A stretch of 64,000 nucleotides of DNA, from the NCBI RefSeq assembly GCF_009765355.1, contig NZ_VTHK01000012.1, forward strand, positions 62,001-126,000, given 5' to 3'. The stretch is from Amycolatopsis anabasis. GTDB taxonomy: Bacteria; Actinomycetota; Actinomycetes; Mycobacteriales; Pseudonocardiaceae. Within the stretch, counting starts at the first letter, position 1. The number at the start of each line of letters is the position of its first letter. Shown here piece by piece: positions 57,402 to 64,000 of this stretch. A program made the translations under genes and the position numbers. The notes below the pieces were generated by a model. It saw only the letters and a program-made list of their open reading frames with translations. It was not told the DNA's origin and did not search any database.

Positions 57402-58670
57402 TCAAGGCAGCATGATCGCCCCTTGCCGCGTGATATCCAGCTCACTGAGAGTGGCAGTGACCACCGGCGACGGCGCTAGGTACGCCTCGGCGATGGCAGC
57501 GAGCATCCGGAGTTGCTCTCCGGTGGTTGGCCCGGGCGTGTGCCACTCCCCTCCCCTGGACGTGCGGGGTTCCTGTTGGGTTTCCCAGGCGTGCAGGGCG
57601 ACGGTGATCCGCGCGGCTTCGACTGCGGCATCCCGGGCGATGCCACGCAGTCGCGCTGCGTCGGCGTGGCGCTGGGCGATCTGTTGGACGCGCGGGTCCA
57701 GGTGCGGGCTCAACCGATTGAGCCAGTCCAGTATTTCGATGGCCCGTCGATAGGCACGTTCCCGCACCGAGAGCCGGTTGGCGAGGGGGCGCCGCGCGGC
57801 ATGCCGGATGCTCAGTTCGACGTTCGGTGCGACGGCCCTCAGAATCCGCCACAAACGATGGATGCTGCGGAGTGTGCGGACCTCTATGGCTCTGTCGAGG
57901 AGCTTGGGTGCGGCCGAGATTCCGTAGCCGACCATCATCAGCGACGCGCCGATGCTTGCGAGTAAGGGCGCGATCACGATGTTGAGGGTGTGCATCGGTG
58001 TGCCGAACCAGCTACCGACGATCGAGACGATTTTCCCAGCCGCGTAGCCGAGGGCGATGAGGGCGCCGATTGCCAGTGAGCGGATGCCGCGGCGAAGCCA
58101 GAGCACGGTGACCACTGTGGACCAGGCTCGTCGGCACAACCACACGATCCGGATCAGGGCCGTGCAGTAGGCCGTCAGATAGACGGCGAGGAAGGCCACC
58201 GCGAGCGGGACTCGGGCGTAGGCGTCATCGAAGTCGATGGCGTGGATGCTGTCTTCCACGGGTGCCAGGGTGAAGAGGGTGGCCATGGTGAGCAGGACCG
58301 CGACCGTGGCGGCCAGGATGTAGCGTGCCCCGCGCACGCCGCGGCGATGGGCGTCCGCGGTCGGGACGCCATCGGTTTTCGGGGCGAGGATGTAGTACGT
58401 CCACACGCACATTGCGCCCCCGCAGGTCACGATCGAGCCATACACCACGAGCGTGGCGATGTTCGGGATCCCGGTCCATCGGGCCGCGGCGATGTACAAC
58501 GGCGGCGTGGCGGAGAGGAACCCGATCCCGGTGAACAACAGGGCCAGGCACACCGCCCACAGGTCGGGGCGGCCGGGGTCACGCAGCGCGTCACGCAGCC
58601 GCCATGCGGTCGCGGCGAGGATCAGGCCGCCCACGATGCCGTAGAGCACGGTGAACCAGCTGCTGGGCAC
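57402..58670 (-). CDS. MAB_1171c-type putative multi-pass membrane protein
   Basis: A 422-residue protein starting at GTG 58670, three bases after the ImmA stop. The N-terminal half has about seven membrane helices, for example FTVLYGIVGGLILAATAW, LWAVCLALLFTGIGFL, YILAATVAVLLTMATLFTL and SLAIGALIALGYAAGKIVSI. The C-terminal 170 residues are cytoplasmic and helical (AIEVRTLRSIHRLWRILRAV, RLSVRERAYRRAIEILDWLN). This layout, and the neighbouring XRE and ImmA genes, match the MAB_1171c family of putative transporters in actinobacteria. Substrate and function are unknown. Confidence 0.7.
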   Translation of the reverse strand: MPSSWFTVLYGIVGGLILAATAWRLRDALRDPGRPDLWAVCLALLFTGIGFLSATPPLYIAAARWTGIPNIATLVVYGSIVTCGGAMCVWTYYILAPKTDGVPTADAHRRGVRGARYILAATVAVLLTMATLFTLAPVEDSIHAIDFDDAYARVPLAVAFLAVYLTAYCTALIRIVWLCRRAWSTVVTVLWLRRGIRSLAIGALIALGYAAGKIVSIVGSWFGTPMHTLNIVIAPLLASIGASLMMVGYGISAAPKLLDRAIEVRTLRSIHRLWRILRAVAPNVELSIRHAARRPLANRLSVRERAYRRAIEILDWLNRLSPHLDPRVQQIAQRHADAARLRGIARDAAVEAARITVALHAWETQQEPRTSRGGEWHTPGPTTGEQLRMLAAIAEAYLAPSPVVTATLSELDITRQGAIMLP

Positions 58671-58673
58671 CCG

Positions 58674-59195
58674 CTACAGCACCTCGTTCAGATTCAGGCT
58701 GTGCAGCAGGCCCCGAACAACCCCTTGCTGTTCCGGGGTGGCACCCCAAGCGCGATCAGGAAGCTCGTAGGTTAGGTGATGCCTGGCGAGGTGCATGCCG
58801 GTCGTTTCCGCGTCTTGCTCTTCGGGGGTGTCCATCTCGGTGCGGCAGAGCAGGCGCGAGGCAACCTCCGGGGCGATGTTCGGAGCCAGCAGCGACCGCA
58901 GCACGTCCTGGCTGTGCAGCGAGACGCCGGTGTGATCCAGCAGCAGGTGCGAGATCTCGTGCGCGAAGGCGTTGCGGCGTTCGATAGGCCAGCCGTTCTT
59001 GGGATAGCACAGCAGGTCGAACTTCCGGGTCCGCACCACTCCGCCGTTGGCCTTGGGAGGAAAGTCCACGGCCCGCAGATGCAGCGGCCGCCCGCGATGA
59101 GCGGCCAGCGCCGTCGCCAGTTCCTGCGCGGACACGCGGCGCCGGCGGGGTAGGCCGAGTTCGGCGAGCGCCTTCCTCAGTTCCCTGTCGTTCAT
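58674..59195 (-). CDS. ImmA/IrrE-family metallo-endopeptidase
   Basis: A 173-residue protein. ATG 59195 (MNDRELRKALAELGLPRRRR) has AGGAC upstream; an alternative GTG lies at 59246. The zinc motif HEISH (about residue 80) sits in RRNAFAHEISHLLLDHTG, the standard ImmA/IrrE arrangement, preceded by the strand FDLLCYPKNGWP. Such peptidases cleave or destabilise partner XRE repressors, as ImmA does to ImmR in ICEBs1. The XRE gene is directly upstream (59255-59776), so a regulator-protease pair is likely. Confidence 0.8.
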   Translation of the reverse strand: MNDRELRKALAELGLPRRRRVSAQELATALAAHRGRPLHLRAVDFPPKANGGVVRTRKFDLLCYPKNGWPIERRNAFAHEISHLLLDHTGVSLHSQDVLRSLLAPNIAPEVASRLLCRTEMDTPEEQDAETTGMHLARHHLTYELPDRAWGATPEQQGVVRGLLHSLNLNEVL

Positions 59196-59254
59196 GAAGG
59201 TCCTGTCCGATCCCTCGTGCACCCAGACCTGTACGTCAACCGACACGGCAGCAC

Positions 59255-59776
59255 TCAGCTCTCCTGGTCGGTGTCGTTGTCATCCGCGATCTGCTCCGCC
59301 ACGGCTTCAGCCAGGACCGCGATCGTTTCGGCGTCGAGTCCCTTACCGCGCAGGAGCACAGCCAGTTCCCCATCCGGGTCTTCCTGCAGCAGCTCGTGCA
59401 GCCGCTGCGCCTGTTCGCGGGCCTGGCGAGCGTTCCGGCCATGCTCCACGAGCGCTCGCAGTTGCCGAGCGTCCCGCTGCGCGTGCTCGGTGTTGTGGAA
59501 GTCTCCGACAGGAACTCCGAAATATCTGCTGAGCGCATCCAACGTGTTCATTGTTGGGTTTGTATTCTTGCCACGATAGAGTCCCCGCAAAGTCTCAACA
59601 GAAATAGAGTACCCGGTCTTTTCTCTGATATCGAGCGATAATTCGCTGAATGTGACGCCAGGATCGGGGAACCTATAGCTGTCAGCCGAGGCTGGATCGC
59701 TCTTGCGTGGCGGAAATAACGCACATACGAATTCCCGGAACGCTTCGGTTGAGAATGCGCTAGTTTCGTCCACCAC
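59255..59776 (-). CDS. XRE-family helix-turn-helix regulator
   Basis: A 173-residue protein. GTG 59776 is chosen because GGGGAGACTC precedes it; a second GTG follows at once. Residues 40-100 form the HTH domain: TFSELSLDIREKTGYSISVE and TLRGLYRGKNTNPTMNTLDA, then LSRYFGVPVGDF. The C-terminal half is a charged helical region (HAQRDARQLRALVEHGRNAR). It heads the XRE-ImmA-MAB_1171c operon and is likely the target of ImmA. A candidate operator overlaps the region just upstream (59812-59827). Confidence 0.8.
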   Translation of the reverse strand: MVDETSAFSTEAFREFVCALFPPRKSDPASADSYRFPDPGVTFSELSLDIREKTGYSISVETLRGLYRGKNTNPTMNTLDALSRYFGVPVGDFHNTEHAQRDARQLRALVEHGRNARQAREQAQRLHELLQEDPDGELAVLLRGKGLDAETIAVLAEAVAEQIADDNDTDQES

Positions 59777-59811
59777 GAGTCTCCCCAGACTTCCGCCGCG
59801 CCCGCCTTCCG

Positions 59812-59827
59812 GTAAACAATGGTTGAC
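59812..59827. promoter_or_regulatory. candidate operator upstream of the XRE gene
   Basis: GTAAAC-AATG-GTTGAC, an inverted repeat with five of six positions matching in each arm. It lies 36 bases upstream of the XRE start and overlaps the -35 box of the strong plus-strand promoter at 59823. The position suits autoregulation by the XRE protein. Confidence 0.35.
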
Positions 59828-59851
59828 AGACCTGATGGAAGCCACTATAGG
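59823..59851 (+). promoter_or_regulatory. near-consensus sigma-70-type promoter on the plus strand
   Basis: TTGACA (59823-59828), a 17-base spacer and TATAGG (59846-59851). This is an excellent match to a housekeeping promoter, but no protein gene follows on the plus strand. Transcription starting near 59858 would meet a perfect seven-base-pair hairpin at 59942-59965 before running antisense to the P450 gene. A short untranslated RNA is therefore possible. Confidence 0.45.
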
Positions 59852-59941
59852 CGGCGTCTTGGCATCGCTTCAAGCCCCGCCGAGAAACGGCCGCCGCCTG
59901 GCCTGACGGCAAGGGCGGGAATTCCCATAGACACCTCTGAG

Positions 59942-59965
59942 AGGGCTCGCGGCCCACGGAGCCCT
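59942..59965. terminator. stem-loop between P450 and XRE genes
   Basis: AGGGCTC, a 10-base loop and GAGCCCT form a perfect seven-base-pair stem. On the minus strand it lies 27 bases downstream of the P450 stop and could end that transcript. On the plus strand it is followed by TCTTC. There is no long T-run on either side. Confidence 0.4.
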
Positions 59966-59991
59966 TCTTCACGATGAGTGGCATTCTGAGA

Positions 59992-61170
59992 CTATTTTGT
60001 GTCGACAACGATGATCACCTCCTGCGGACCGCGGTGCCGGAACCCTGAACGCCAGCCCCGCACGGGCGTGGCCAACGTGATGCGAGGCCAGCGGTGGAGC
60101 AGCCGGTCGAGCACGGTGGTCAGCACTCTGCGCACGATTGCGGACCCGAGGCAGGCATGCGGTCCGTGACCGAGCCCGAGATGGGGATTGTGCTCGCGCC
60201 GCAGGTCCAGGGTGTCCGGGTCGGTGAATACCGCGGGGTCGTGGTTGGCTGACCCGAGCGAGAGCAGGACCGTCTGCCCGGCACGGATCGTCGCCGAGCC
60301 CATCGGGATGTCCACACGGGCGAATCGTGGCCCAGCCAGCATCTGCGGCGAGGCCCAGCGCAGCAGTTCCTCCGCCGCACGGGACGTGTGTGCCGGTCCC
60401 GCTCGCAGGCGCCCGGCCTGGTCCGGGTGCTGGGCGAGCGCGACGACCGCGGAGGCGACCGCGTCGGTGAGCACCTCGTAGAACACGAACAGCAGGTAGA
60501 ACACCAAGCCGGCCAGTTCGGTCTCGGCGGCCTGGTGGCGCCCGGGTGCGGCAACGACCCGGGCGAGCGGGCCGTCAGGGCTGCGCGGGGTCATGCGCCG
60601 GGTGATGACGTTAGTGATCAGGTGTTGCATCACGGCGAGGGTGTCGCGGGCGCGTGGTGCCGAGTCTCCTGGCCGGAGGGTCGCCTCCGCCCACTGCTGT
60701 AACTCGGCGACCTCGTCGTCGACCAGGCCGAGTAGCTCCCCAACCACGAGCGCGGGCAGGGGGATCGCGAACTGGTTGACGATTTCGATCCGACCGCAGT
60801 CGGTCAGCTCGGCCAACGCGCGGTCGACGAGCCGGGTCAGGTCATCCTGCCGGGTGGCCAGCCAGCGCGGAGACAGCTCGGTGGTCACGAGGCTCCGCAA
60901 CCGGGCGTGGTCCTCCGCCGGGACATTCAAGAGATGCGCGTTGAGCGGGGGTGGAAGCACGAAACCGCGGTAGTCCTCGCTCCTGGCGTCCACCTCGTGG
61001 GTGGACAGTCGCGGGTCGAGCAGCCCGGCCTTCACGTCGGCGTAGCGCGTCACCAACCACGCGGGCGGGTCGTCAGGGGTGGCGACACGGTGCGCACCTC
61101 CGGCTTCCCGCATCCGCGCCAGGTCCGGCCAGGGATCGGCGGCGAACCGCTCAGTGAAGAGTCGCAGCAT
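59992..61170 (-). CDS. cytochrome P450 with atypical I-helix
   Basis: A 392-residue protein of normal bacterial P450 length. ATG 61170 (MLRLFTERFAADPWPDL) is used; the gene overlaps the GGDEF gene by 20 bases. The ExxR motif is EELLR (about residue 267). The heme loop is LGLGHGPHACLGSA (Cys about 340), with Leu where the consensus has Phe. In the I-helix, the usual (A/G)Gx(D/E)T oxygen-activating motif is replaced by FVFYEVLTDAV, keeping Glu but losing the Gly and Thr. The enzyme may use a different proton relay, act on a substrate that supplies the hydroxyl, or be non-oxygenating. Substrate and redox partner are unknown. Confidence 0.82.
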   Translation of the reverse strand: MLRLFTERFAADPWPDLARMREAGGAHRVATPDDPPAWLVTRYADVKAGLLDPRLSTHEVDARSEDYRGFVLPPPLNAHLLNVPAEDHARLRSLVTTELSPRWLATRQDDLTRLVDRALAELTDCGRIEIVNQFAIPLPALVVGELLGLVDDEVAELQQWAEATLRPGDSAPRARDTLAVMQHLITNVITRRMTPRSPDGPLARVVAAPGRHQAAETELAGLVFYLLFVFYEVLTDAVASAVVALAQHPDQAGRLRAGPAHTSRAAEELLRWASPQMLAGPRFARVDIPMGSATIRAGQTVLLSLGSANHDPAVFTDPDTLDLRREHNPHLGLGHGPHACLGSAIVRRVLTTVLDRLLHRWPRITLATPVRGWRSGFRHRGPQEVIIVVDTK

Positions 61171-62662
61171 CGTTCGGCACAATTGTATGGTCCTGTGGCT
61201 CGTGGATGGGAACTGGCGTTTTCACCAGTTCCGAGTAAGCGACTACCCGGTCGCGGCCCGCGTCCTTGGCAACGAAGAGCGCCCGGTCGGCTTCCTGTCG
61301 CAACTGCTCCAGGGTCGTGGTCATCCCATGGGCGGGGGCCACCGCGACGCCGATAGAGACCGTGCATTTGGGCAGGTCGCCGCGTTTGCGCCCGTCCTCG
61401 TGCTGCTCGGCGGCGCTTCCGAGGTATTCGATTTTGCCGCCGACGGGCATTCTCACCTGGGTCCTCAGTTGGGAAACCGCGACGCGGATCCGGTTGGCGA
61501 TTTCGCGGCCCTCACGCTCGGTGGTGTCCGGGAGCAGCACGAGGTCCTCTTCACCACCCCACCGTCCTACAACGTCGCCGTTGCGGGTCTGCTTTCGCAG
61601 CACGTCCGCGACCGCCACCAACACCTTGTCCCCTCCGTCGTGACCGATCTCGCTGTTCCACCATTTGAAGCGGTCGATGTCGAGCATGAGCAGCACGCTG
61701 GTGTGCCCGGCGGCGTGGTCCACCTTCAGCGCGGCGTCCGCCAACTCCTCGAATCCGCGACGGTTGTACAGCCCGGTGAGGTGGTCGGTTTCCGCTCGCG
61801 CGGTGGCCTTGGCGAGTTCGGCGCGCAGGTGTTCGATCTCGGCCTGCTTTGCGATATCCCGCGCGATGCTGCGAGTCTCGCGCACCGCCAGTCCCAGGGC
61901 CAGGACCAGCCCCAATCCTGGCGGCAAGAACACCACGGCCGCGGCGTTGACCCCCGCGATGAGCAGGGTGCGCGCCTCGAGGAGGTTGTCCTTTCGGCTG
62001 CCCAGGGTTTTGTACAGGGTCCAGGACCGCGCCGGGCCGCAGAAGCGGATGCCACGGTAGATCCCGATCGGGATCGCCTCGGCCGCGAAGTAGACCACTC
62101 CGGCGGCGACTACAACAGCTGTCACCTTCCCCGTGGTTGCGAGGTCGCGCGCCGCGCCGTCGACGAGCCAGGTGGCGGGGTCGATGAGGTCCCGGACAGC
62201 ACCGACCCCGACGACGGCCAGCACGATCGTGGCGGTGGTGCTGATCCAGATTCCGGGCGGCTTACGAGCGATGCGGTACCGGTGTGCGCGGACGATCACG
62301 ACCAGGACGAGTGCCAGGGTGGTGGGCAGCACGAGGGCGGCCGCGCCGAACCAGATGCTGGTCAGGTCGATGTGTTCGACCCGTTTGCGGTCGAGCCGGT
62401 CGGCGCGGCGGCGTCCCTCAGCGACCTTGGTCAACCTCGTGTAGCCGAGCGCAGCCGCGAGGAACAGTCCGAACAGGACCCAGTGACGCGGCTGTGGTGT
62501 CGAGGAGAAGTGCCAGCCCAGCCCGCCGGCGACAGCGCCGATGAGGTCGATCACCATCACGGATGCAACGGTCGGCAGGCTCAGCGCGGAGAGTGCCTCT
62601 TCCGACCGAACGGACGAATCGCGACCCCGCCGTGCTTTCAAATATTCTCCGATTCGTGTCAC
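61151..62662 (-). CDS. multi-pass membrane GGDEF-domain protein (putative diguanylate cyclase)
   Basis: A 503-residue protein; GTG 62662 (MTRIGEYLKARRGRD) follows AGGGGCTAGC. About seven membrane segments occupy residues 20-270 (VASVMVIDLIGAVAGGLGW, STTATIVLAVVGVGAV, VVVAAGVVYFAAEAIPIGI). A short coiled coil (ETRSIARDIAKQAEIEHLRA) leads to the GGDEF domain: DHLTGLYNRRGFEELADAAL, LLMLDIDRFKWWNSEIGHDG, and the signature RWGGEEDLVLLP (about residue 370). The motif is GGEED rather than GG(D/E)EF, so cyclase activity is likely but not certain. It would make the second messenger c-di-GMP in response to an unknown signal. Confidence 0.8.
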   Translation of the reverse strand: MTRIGEYLKARRGRDSSVRSEEALSALSLPTVASVMVIDLIGAVAGGLGWHFSSTPQPRHWVLFGLFLAAALGYTRLTKVAEGRRRADRLDRKRVEHIDLTSIWFGAAALVLPTTLALVLVVIVRAHRYRIARKPPGIWISTTATIVLAVVGVGAVRDLIDPATWLVDGAARDLATTGKVTAVVVAAGVVYFAAEAIPIGIYRGIRFCGPARSWTLYKTLGSRKDNLLEARTLLIAGVNAAAVVFLPPGLGLVLALGLAVRETRSIARDIAKQAEIEHLRAELAKATARAETDHLTGLYNRRGFEELADAALKVDHAAGHTSVLLMLDIDRFKWWNSEIGHDGGDKVLVAVADVLRKQTRNGDVVGRWGGEEDLVLLPDTTEREGREIANRIRVAVSQLRTQVRMPVGGKIEYLGSAAEQHEDGRKRGDLPKCTVSIGVAVAPAHGMTTTLEQLRQEADRALFVAKDAGRDRVVAYSELVKTPVPIHEPQDHTIVPNDAATLH

Positions 62663-62896
62663 GCTAGCCCCTGCCCATCCGTGAATACGCCCTGACGTGC
62701 GACAGGCGCAGCTAGCTCGCGACCTGCCGCTATCGTGTCGCGCCTCGGGGCCGATCGGGAGCAGCGGAGGTGATTTTGTGCTGCTCGTGAAACGCCACAG
62801 CCCCTGAGCCCCGTGCGCGTCATCGAGACGCTTTCTCATTCTCGTGCCCACCCCTCATTCGTTTCCCGCGCGAGTTCCGCGAAAGGAGGCTTCGCC

Positions 62897-62923
62897 ATGG
62901 CCGGCCGCGACCGCGACATGTGA
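62897..62923 (+). CDS. eight-codon mini-ORF, copy 1 (MAGRDRDM)
   Basis: ATG GCC GGC CGC GAC CGC GAC ATG then TGA. AAAGGAGG (62882-62889), a near-perfect anti-16S match, stands seven bases before the ATG. A second copy at 63019-63045 encodes MVDRDRDM. Duplication together with the ribosome-binding sites argues for translation. It could be a leader peptide or a tiny functional peptide. Confidence 0.4.
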   Translation: MAGRDRDM

Positions 62924-62976
62924 GCGACCCCATACAGGCTGCGACTGTGATCGCGCTGGAGGACAAATCCGTTCGA

Positions 62977-62992
62977 GCAGGTCTCGGCCTGC
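62977..62992. terminator. short hairpin between the two mini-ORFs
   Basis: Perfect five-base stem GCAGG/CCTGC with loop TCTCGG, 53 bases after the first mini-ORF and 26 before the second. No T-run follows. It may end or attenuate the first unit. Confidence 0.3.
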
Positions 62993-63018
62993 CCGCATTC
63001 ACGCAGAGGAGTAGCGCC

Positions 63019-63045
63019 ATGGTTGACCGCGACCGCGACATGTGA
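63019..63045 (+). CDS. eight-codon mini-ORF, copy 2 (MVDRDRDM)
   Basis: ATG GTT GAC CGC GAC CGC GAC ATG then TGA, with GAGGAG (63006-63011) seven bases before the ATG. Six of eight residues match copy 1, including the terminal RDRDM. It ends 14 bases before the convergent stop of the MFS gene. Confidence 0.4.
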   Translation: MVDRDRDM

Positions 63046-63059
63046 GCGAACGCTTCGCA

Positions 63060-64000
63060 TCACGTCACCCCGTACCGGATCGTTGGTGACCGCGCCCAAG
63101 GCACCAGGCACGCCGCCGCGGCGGCGGTTCCCGCCATGCCCGCGACCGCGACCGCCAGCGACGGGGAACCGAGTACGTCGGCGAGCAGTCCGCCCGCCAG
63201 GACGGCGAGTCCTTGGCCTGCGCGCAGTCCGGTGCGCAGCCAGCCCGCCACCCGGGCCCGGACTTGGTCGCTGGCCAGGGACAGGGCTACCGTCTGCACG
63301 ATCGATAGGTAGGCCGCGCCCGCGCCCGAGAGGAGCATCAGCACGGTGGCCCAGGCCGGCCCGGGCCGCAGCGCGAACCCTGCCAACGGGGCCAGGGACA
63401 GCAGGAGCAGGAGCCCGACCAGCGACGACTGCCGCTGCGGACTGGCGCGGCCGAGAAGCAAGGTGCCGAGCAGGTAGCCGACCACATTGGCGCCCAGCAG
63501 CAGTCCGAGGGCTCCCGTCGGGGCGGGCATTTCAGCCAGCAGCGGCACGATCACGGCCTCGGGGAGGATCGCCAAGGTGCCGACCAGCACCAGCACGTTG
63601 AGCACTCGCAGGTGGTGGTCGCGCCACACCAACTGCCAGCCCAGACGGTCCCGGCCGCCCGCGGTGTGCTGCGCGGGGGGCCGGAGTCGGACTCCGAGCT
63701 GGATCAGTAGCGCGACGGCCAGGAATGAGGCCGCGTCGATGATCAGCGCCATGCTGGGGCCGACCGCCGCCACGATGGCTGTGGCCGTGCCGATTCCAGC
63801 CAGTTGGCCTGCCTCGCGCATCATGAACAGCCAACGGCGCCCGGCCATGCGCTGCTCGTCGGTGGGCAGGACGTCGTTGACCGTCACCGCCTGAGCGGCC
63901 TTGAAGGGAGCGGAGGCGGCGGCGATGCCCACCACCCCGATGATCACGAGACCAACGGGAAGGCTGGGGATGGCCAGGGCCGCGGCACACGCGGCTTGCA
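63060..64000 (-). CDS. MFS-type transporter, N-terminus outside window (partial)
   Basis: About 313 codons of an open frame that runs off the right edge. It has eight or more hydrophobic helices (GQLAGIGTATAIVAAVGPSM, LVLVGTLAILPEAVIVPLL, GLLLGANVVGYLLGTLLLG, VLMLLSGAGAAYLSIVQTVA) and the short basic MFS loops (EQRMAGRRWLFMMREAGQLA). The C-terminus PWARSPTIRYGVT is complete. The pattern resembles the drug/metabolite exporters of the enterobactin-exporter (EntS) type. Substrate unknown. Confidence 0.75.
   Translation of the reverse strand, partial: QAACAAALAIPSLPVGLVIIGVVGIAAASAPFKAAQAVTVNDVLPTDEQRMAGRRWLFMMREAGQLAGIGTATAIVAAVGPSMALIIDAASFLAVALLIQLGVRLRPPAQHTAGGRDRLGWQLVWRDHHLRVLNVLVLVGTLAILPEAVIVPLLAEMPAPTGALGLLLGANVVGYLLGTLLLGRASPQRQSSLVGLLLLLSLAPLAGFALRPGPAWATVLMLLSGAGAAYLSIVQTVALSLASDQVRARVAGWLRTGLRAGQGLAVLAGGLLADVLGSPSLAVAVAGMAGTAAAAACLVPWARSPTIRYGVT

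Larger units (their letters stand above)
62663..63059. other. 397-bp intergenic region with duplicated mini-ORF units
   Basis: It lies between the GGDEF start and the MFS stop, both on the minus strand. It carries two plus-strand units, 122 bases apart, each with a strong ribosome-binding site and an eight-codon ORF, and sharing a 19-base identical core (CGCGACCGCGACATGTGAG) at 62905-62923 and beyond. A hairpin GCAGG-TCTCGG-CCTGC (62977-62992) lies between them. No other gene is supported here. Confidence 0.5.

Noticed and set aside
62820..63041. 73-codon minus-strand ORF over the mini-ORF region
   Set aside because: It is basic low-complexity sequence with no ribosome-binding site. The plus-strand mini-ORFs explain the repeated sequence better.
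1..64000. tRNA, rRNA, CRISPR, insertion sequence, attachment site
   Set aside because: No cloverleaf with CCA-proximal consensus, no regularly spaced repeats, no transposase or integrase motif and no direct-repeat att pair could be recognised by reading the sequence.

Overview
The window is high-GC actinobacterial DNA. High G+C in third codon positions, frequent GTG starts, ATGA/GTGA stop-start overlaps and the protein families present (SCO6880-like and DUF4913 conjugation proteins, MAB_1171c-type membrane protein with ImmA/IrrE and XRE partners) suggest a Pseudonocardiales- or Streptomyces-like host. Most of it, about 1-56.3 kb, reads as an integrative and conjugative element or conjugative plasmid. 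The right end, about 57.4-64 kb, carries regulatory and metabolic genes that may be chromosomal flank or cargo. I found no relaxase, integrase, replication initiator, tRNA or rRNA gene, or CRISPR array, so the ends of the element are not defined.

Layout. 1-587: partial unknown gene on the minus strand. 1012-6755 (plus): an unknown protein, two paralogous proteins built only from DnaB-helicase N-terminal-like repeats, a small protein and an FlK-like hotdog thioesterase. 6824-9786 (minus): two unknown proteins around an orphan ATP-grasp ligase. 9829-11501: a lytic transglycosylase/NlpC-P60 cell-wall hydrolase and an exported protein. 11624 to about 40036: one uninterrupted gene of about 28.4 kb (about 9,470 codons), a giant polyvalent-type protein fusing an N12-class DNA methyltransferase, an SNF2 helicase, a UvrD-like helicase and a DnaG/TOPRIM primase core, followed by several thousand residues of internally duplicated modules. 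39724-45489: small accessory genes and a 1,177-residue paralogue of the SNF2 region whose ATPase motifs are destroyed. 45486-54176: a type IV secretion module (VirD4-like, VirB4-like, SCO6880-like, VirB6-like, a VirB8-like candidate, VirB2-like, ParA-like). 54346-56249: three exported proteins and a second FlK-like hotdog protein. 56250-57401: no confident gene. 57402-62662 (minus): MAB_1171c-type membrane protein, ImmA/IrrE peptidase, XRE regulator, an atypical cytochrome P450 and a GGDEF protein. 62663-63059: two nearly identical eight-codon ORFs with excellent ribosome-binding sites. 63060-64000: partial MFS transporter.

How the parts may work together. The secretion genes would build a mating channel, the wall hydrolase would open peptidoglycan, and the giant protein (perhaps with its dead-helicase paralogue) has the domain set expected of a polyvalent protein that protects, repairs or primes incoming DNA in the recipient. 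This is inference from domain content and operon position. Fifteen start sites, mostly at heads of gene blocks, share an unusual G5-6 ribosome-binding motif, which suggests common translational control.
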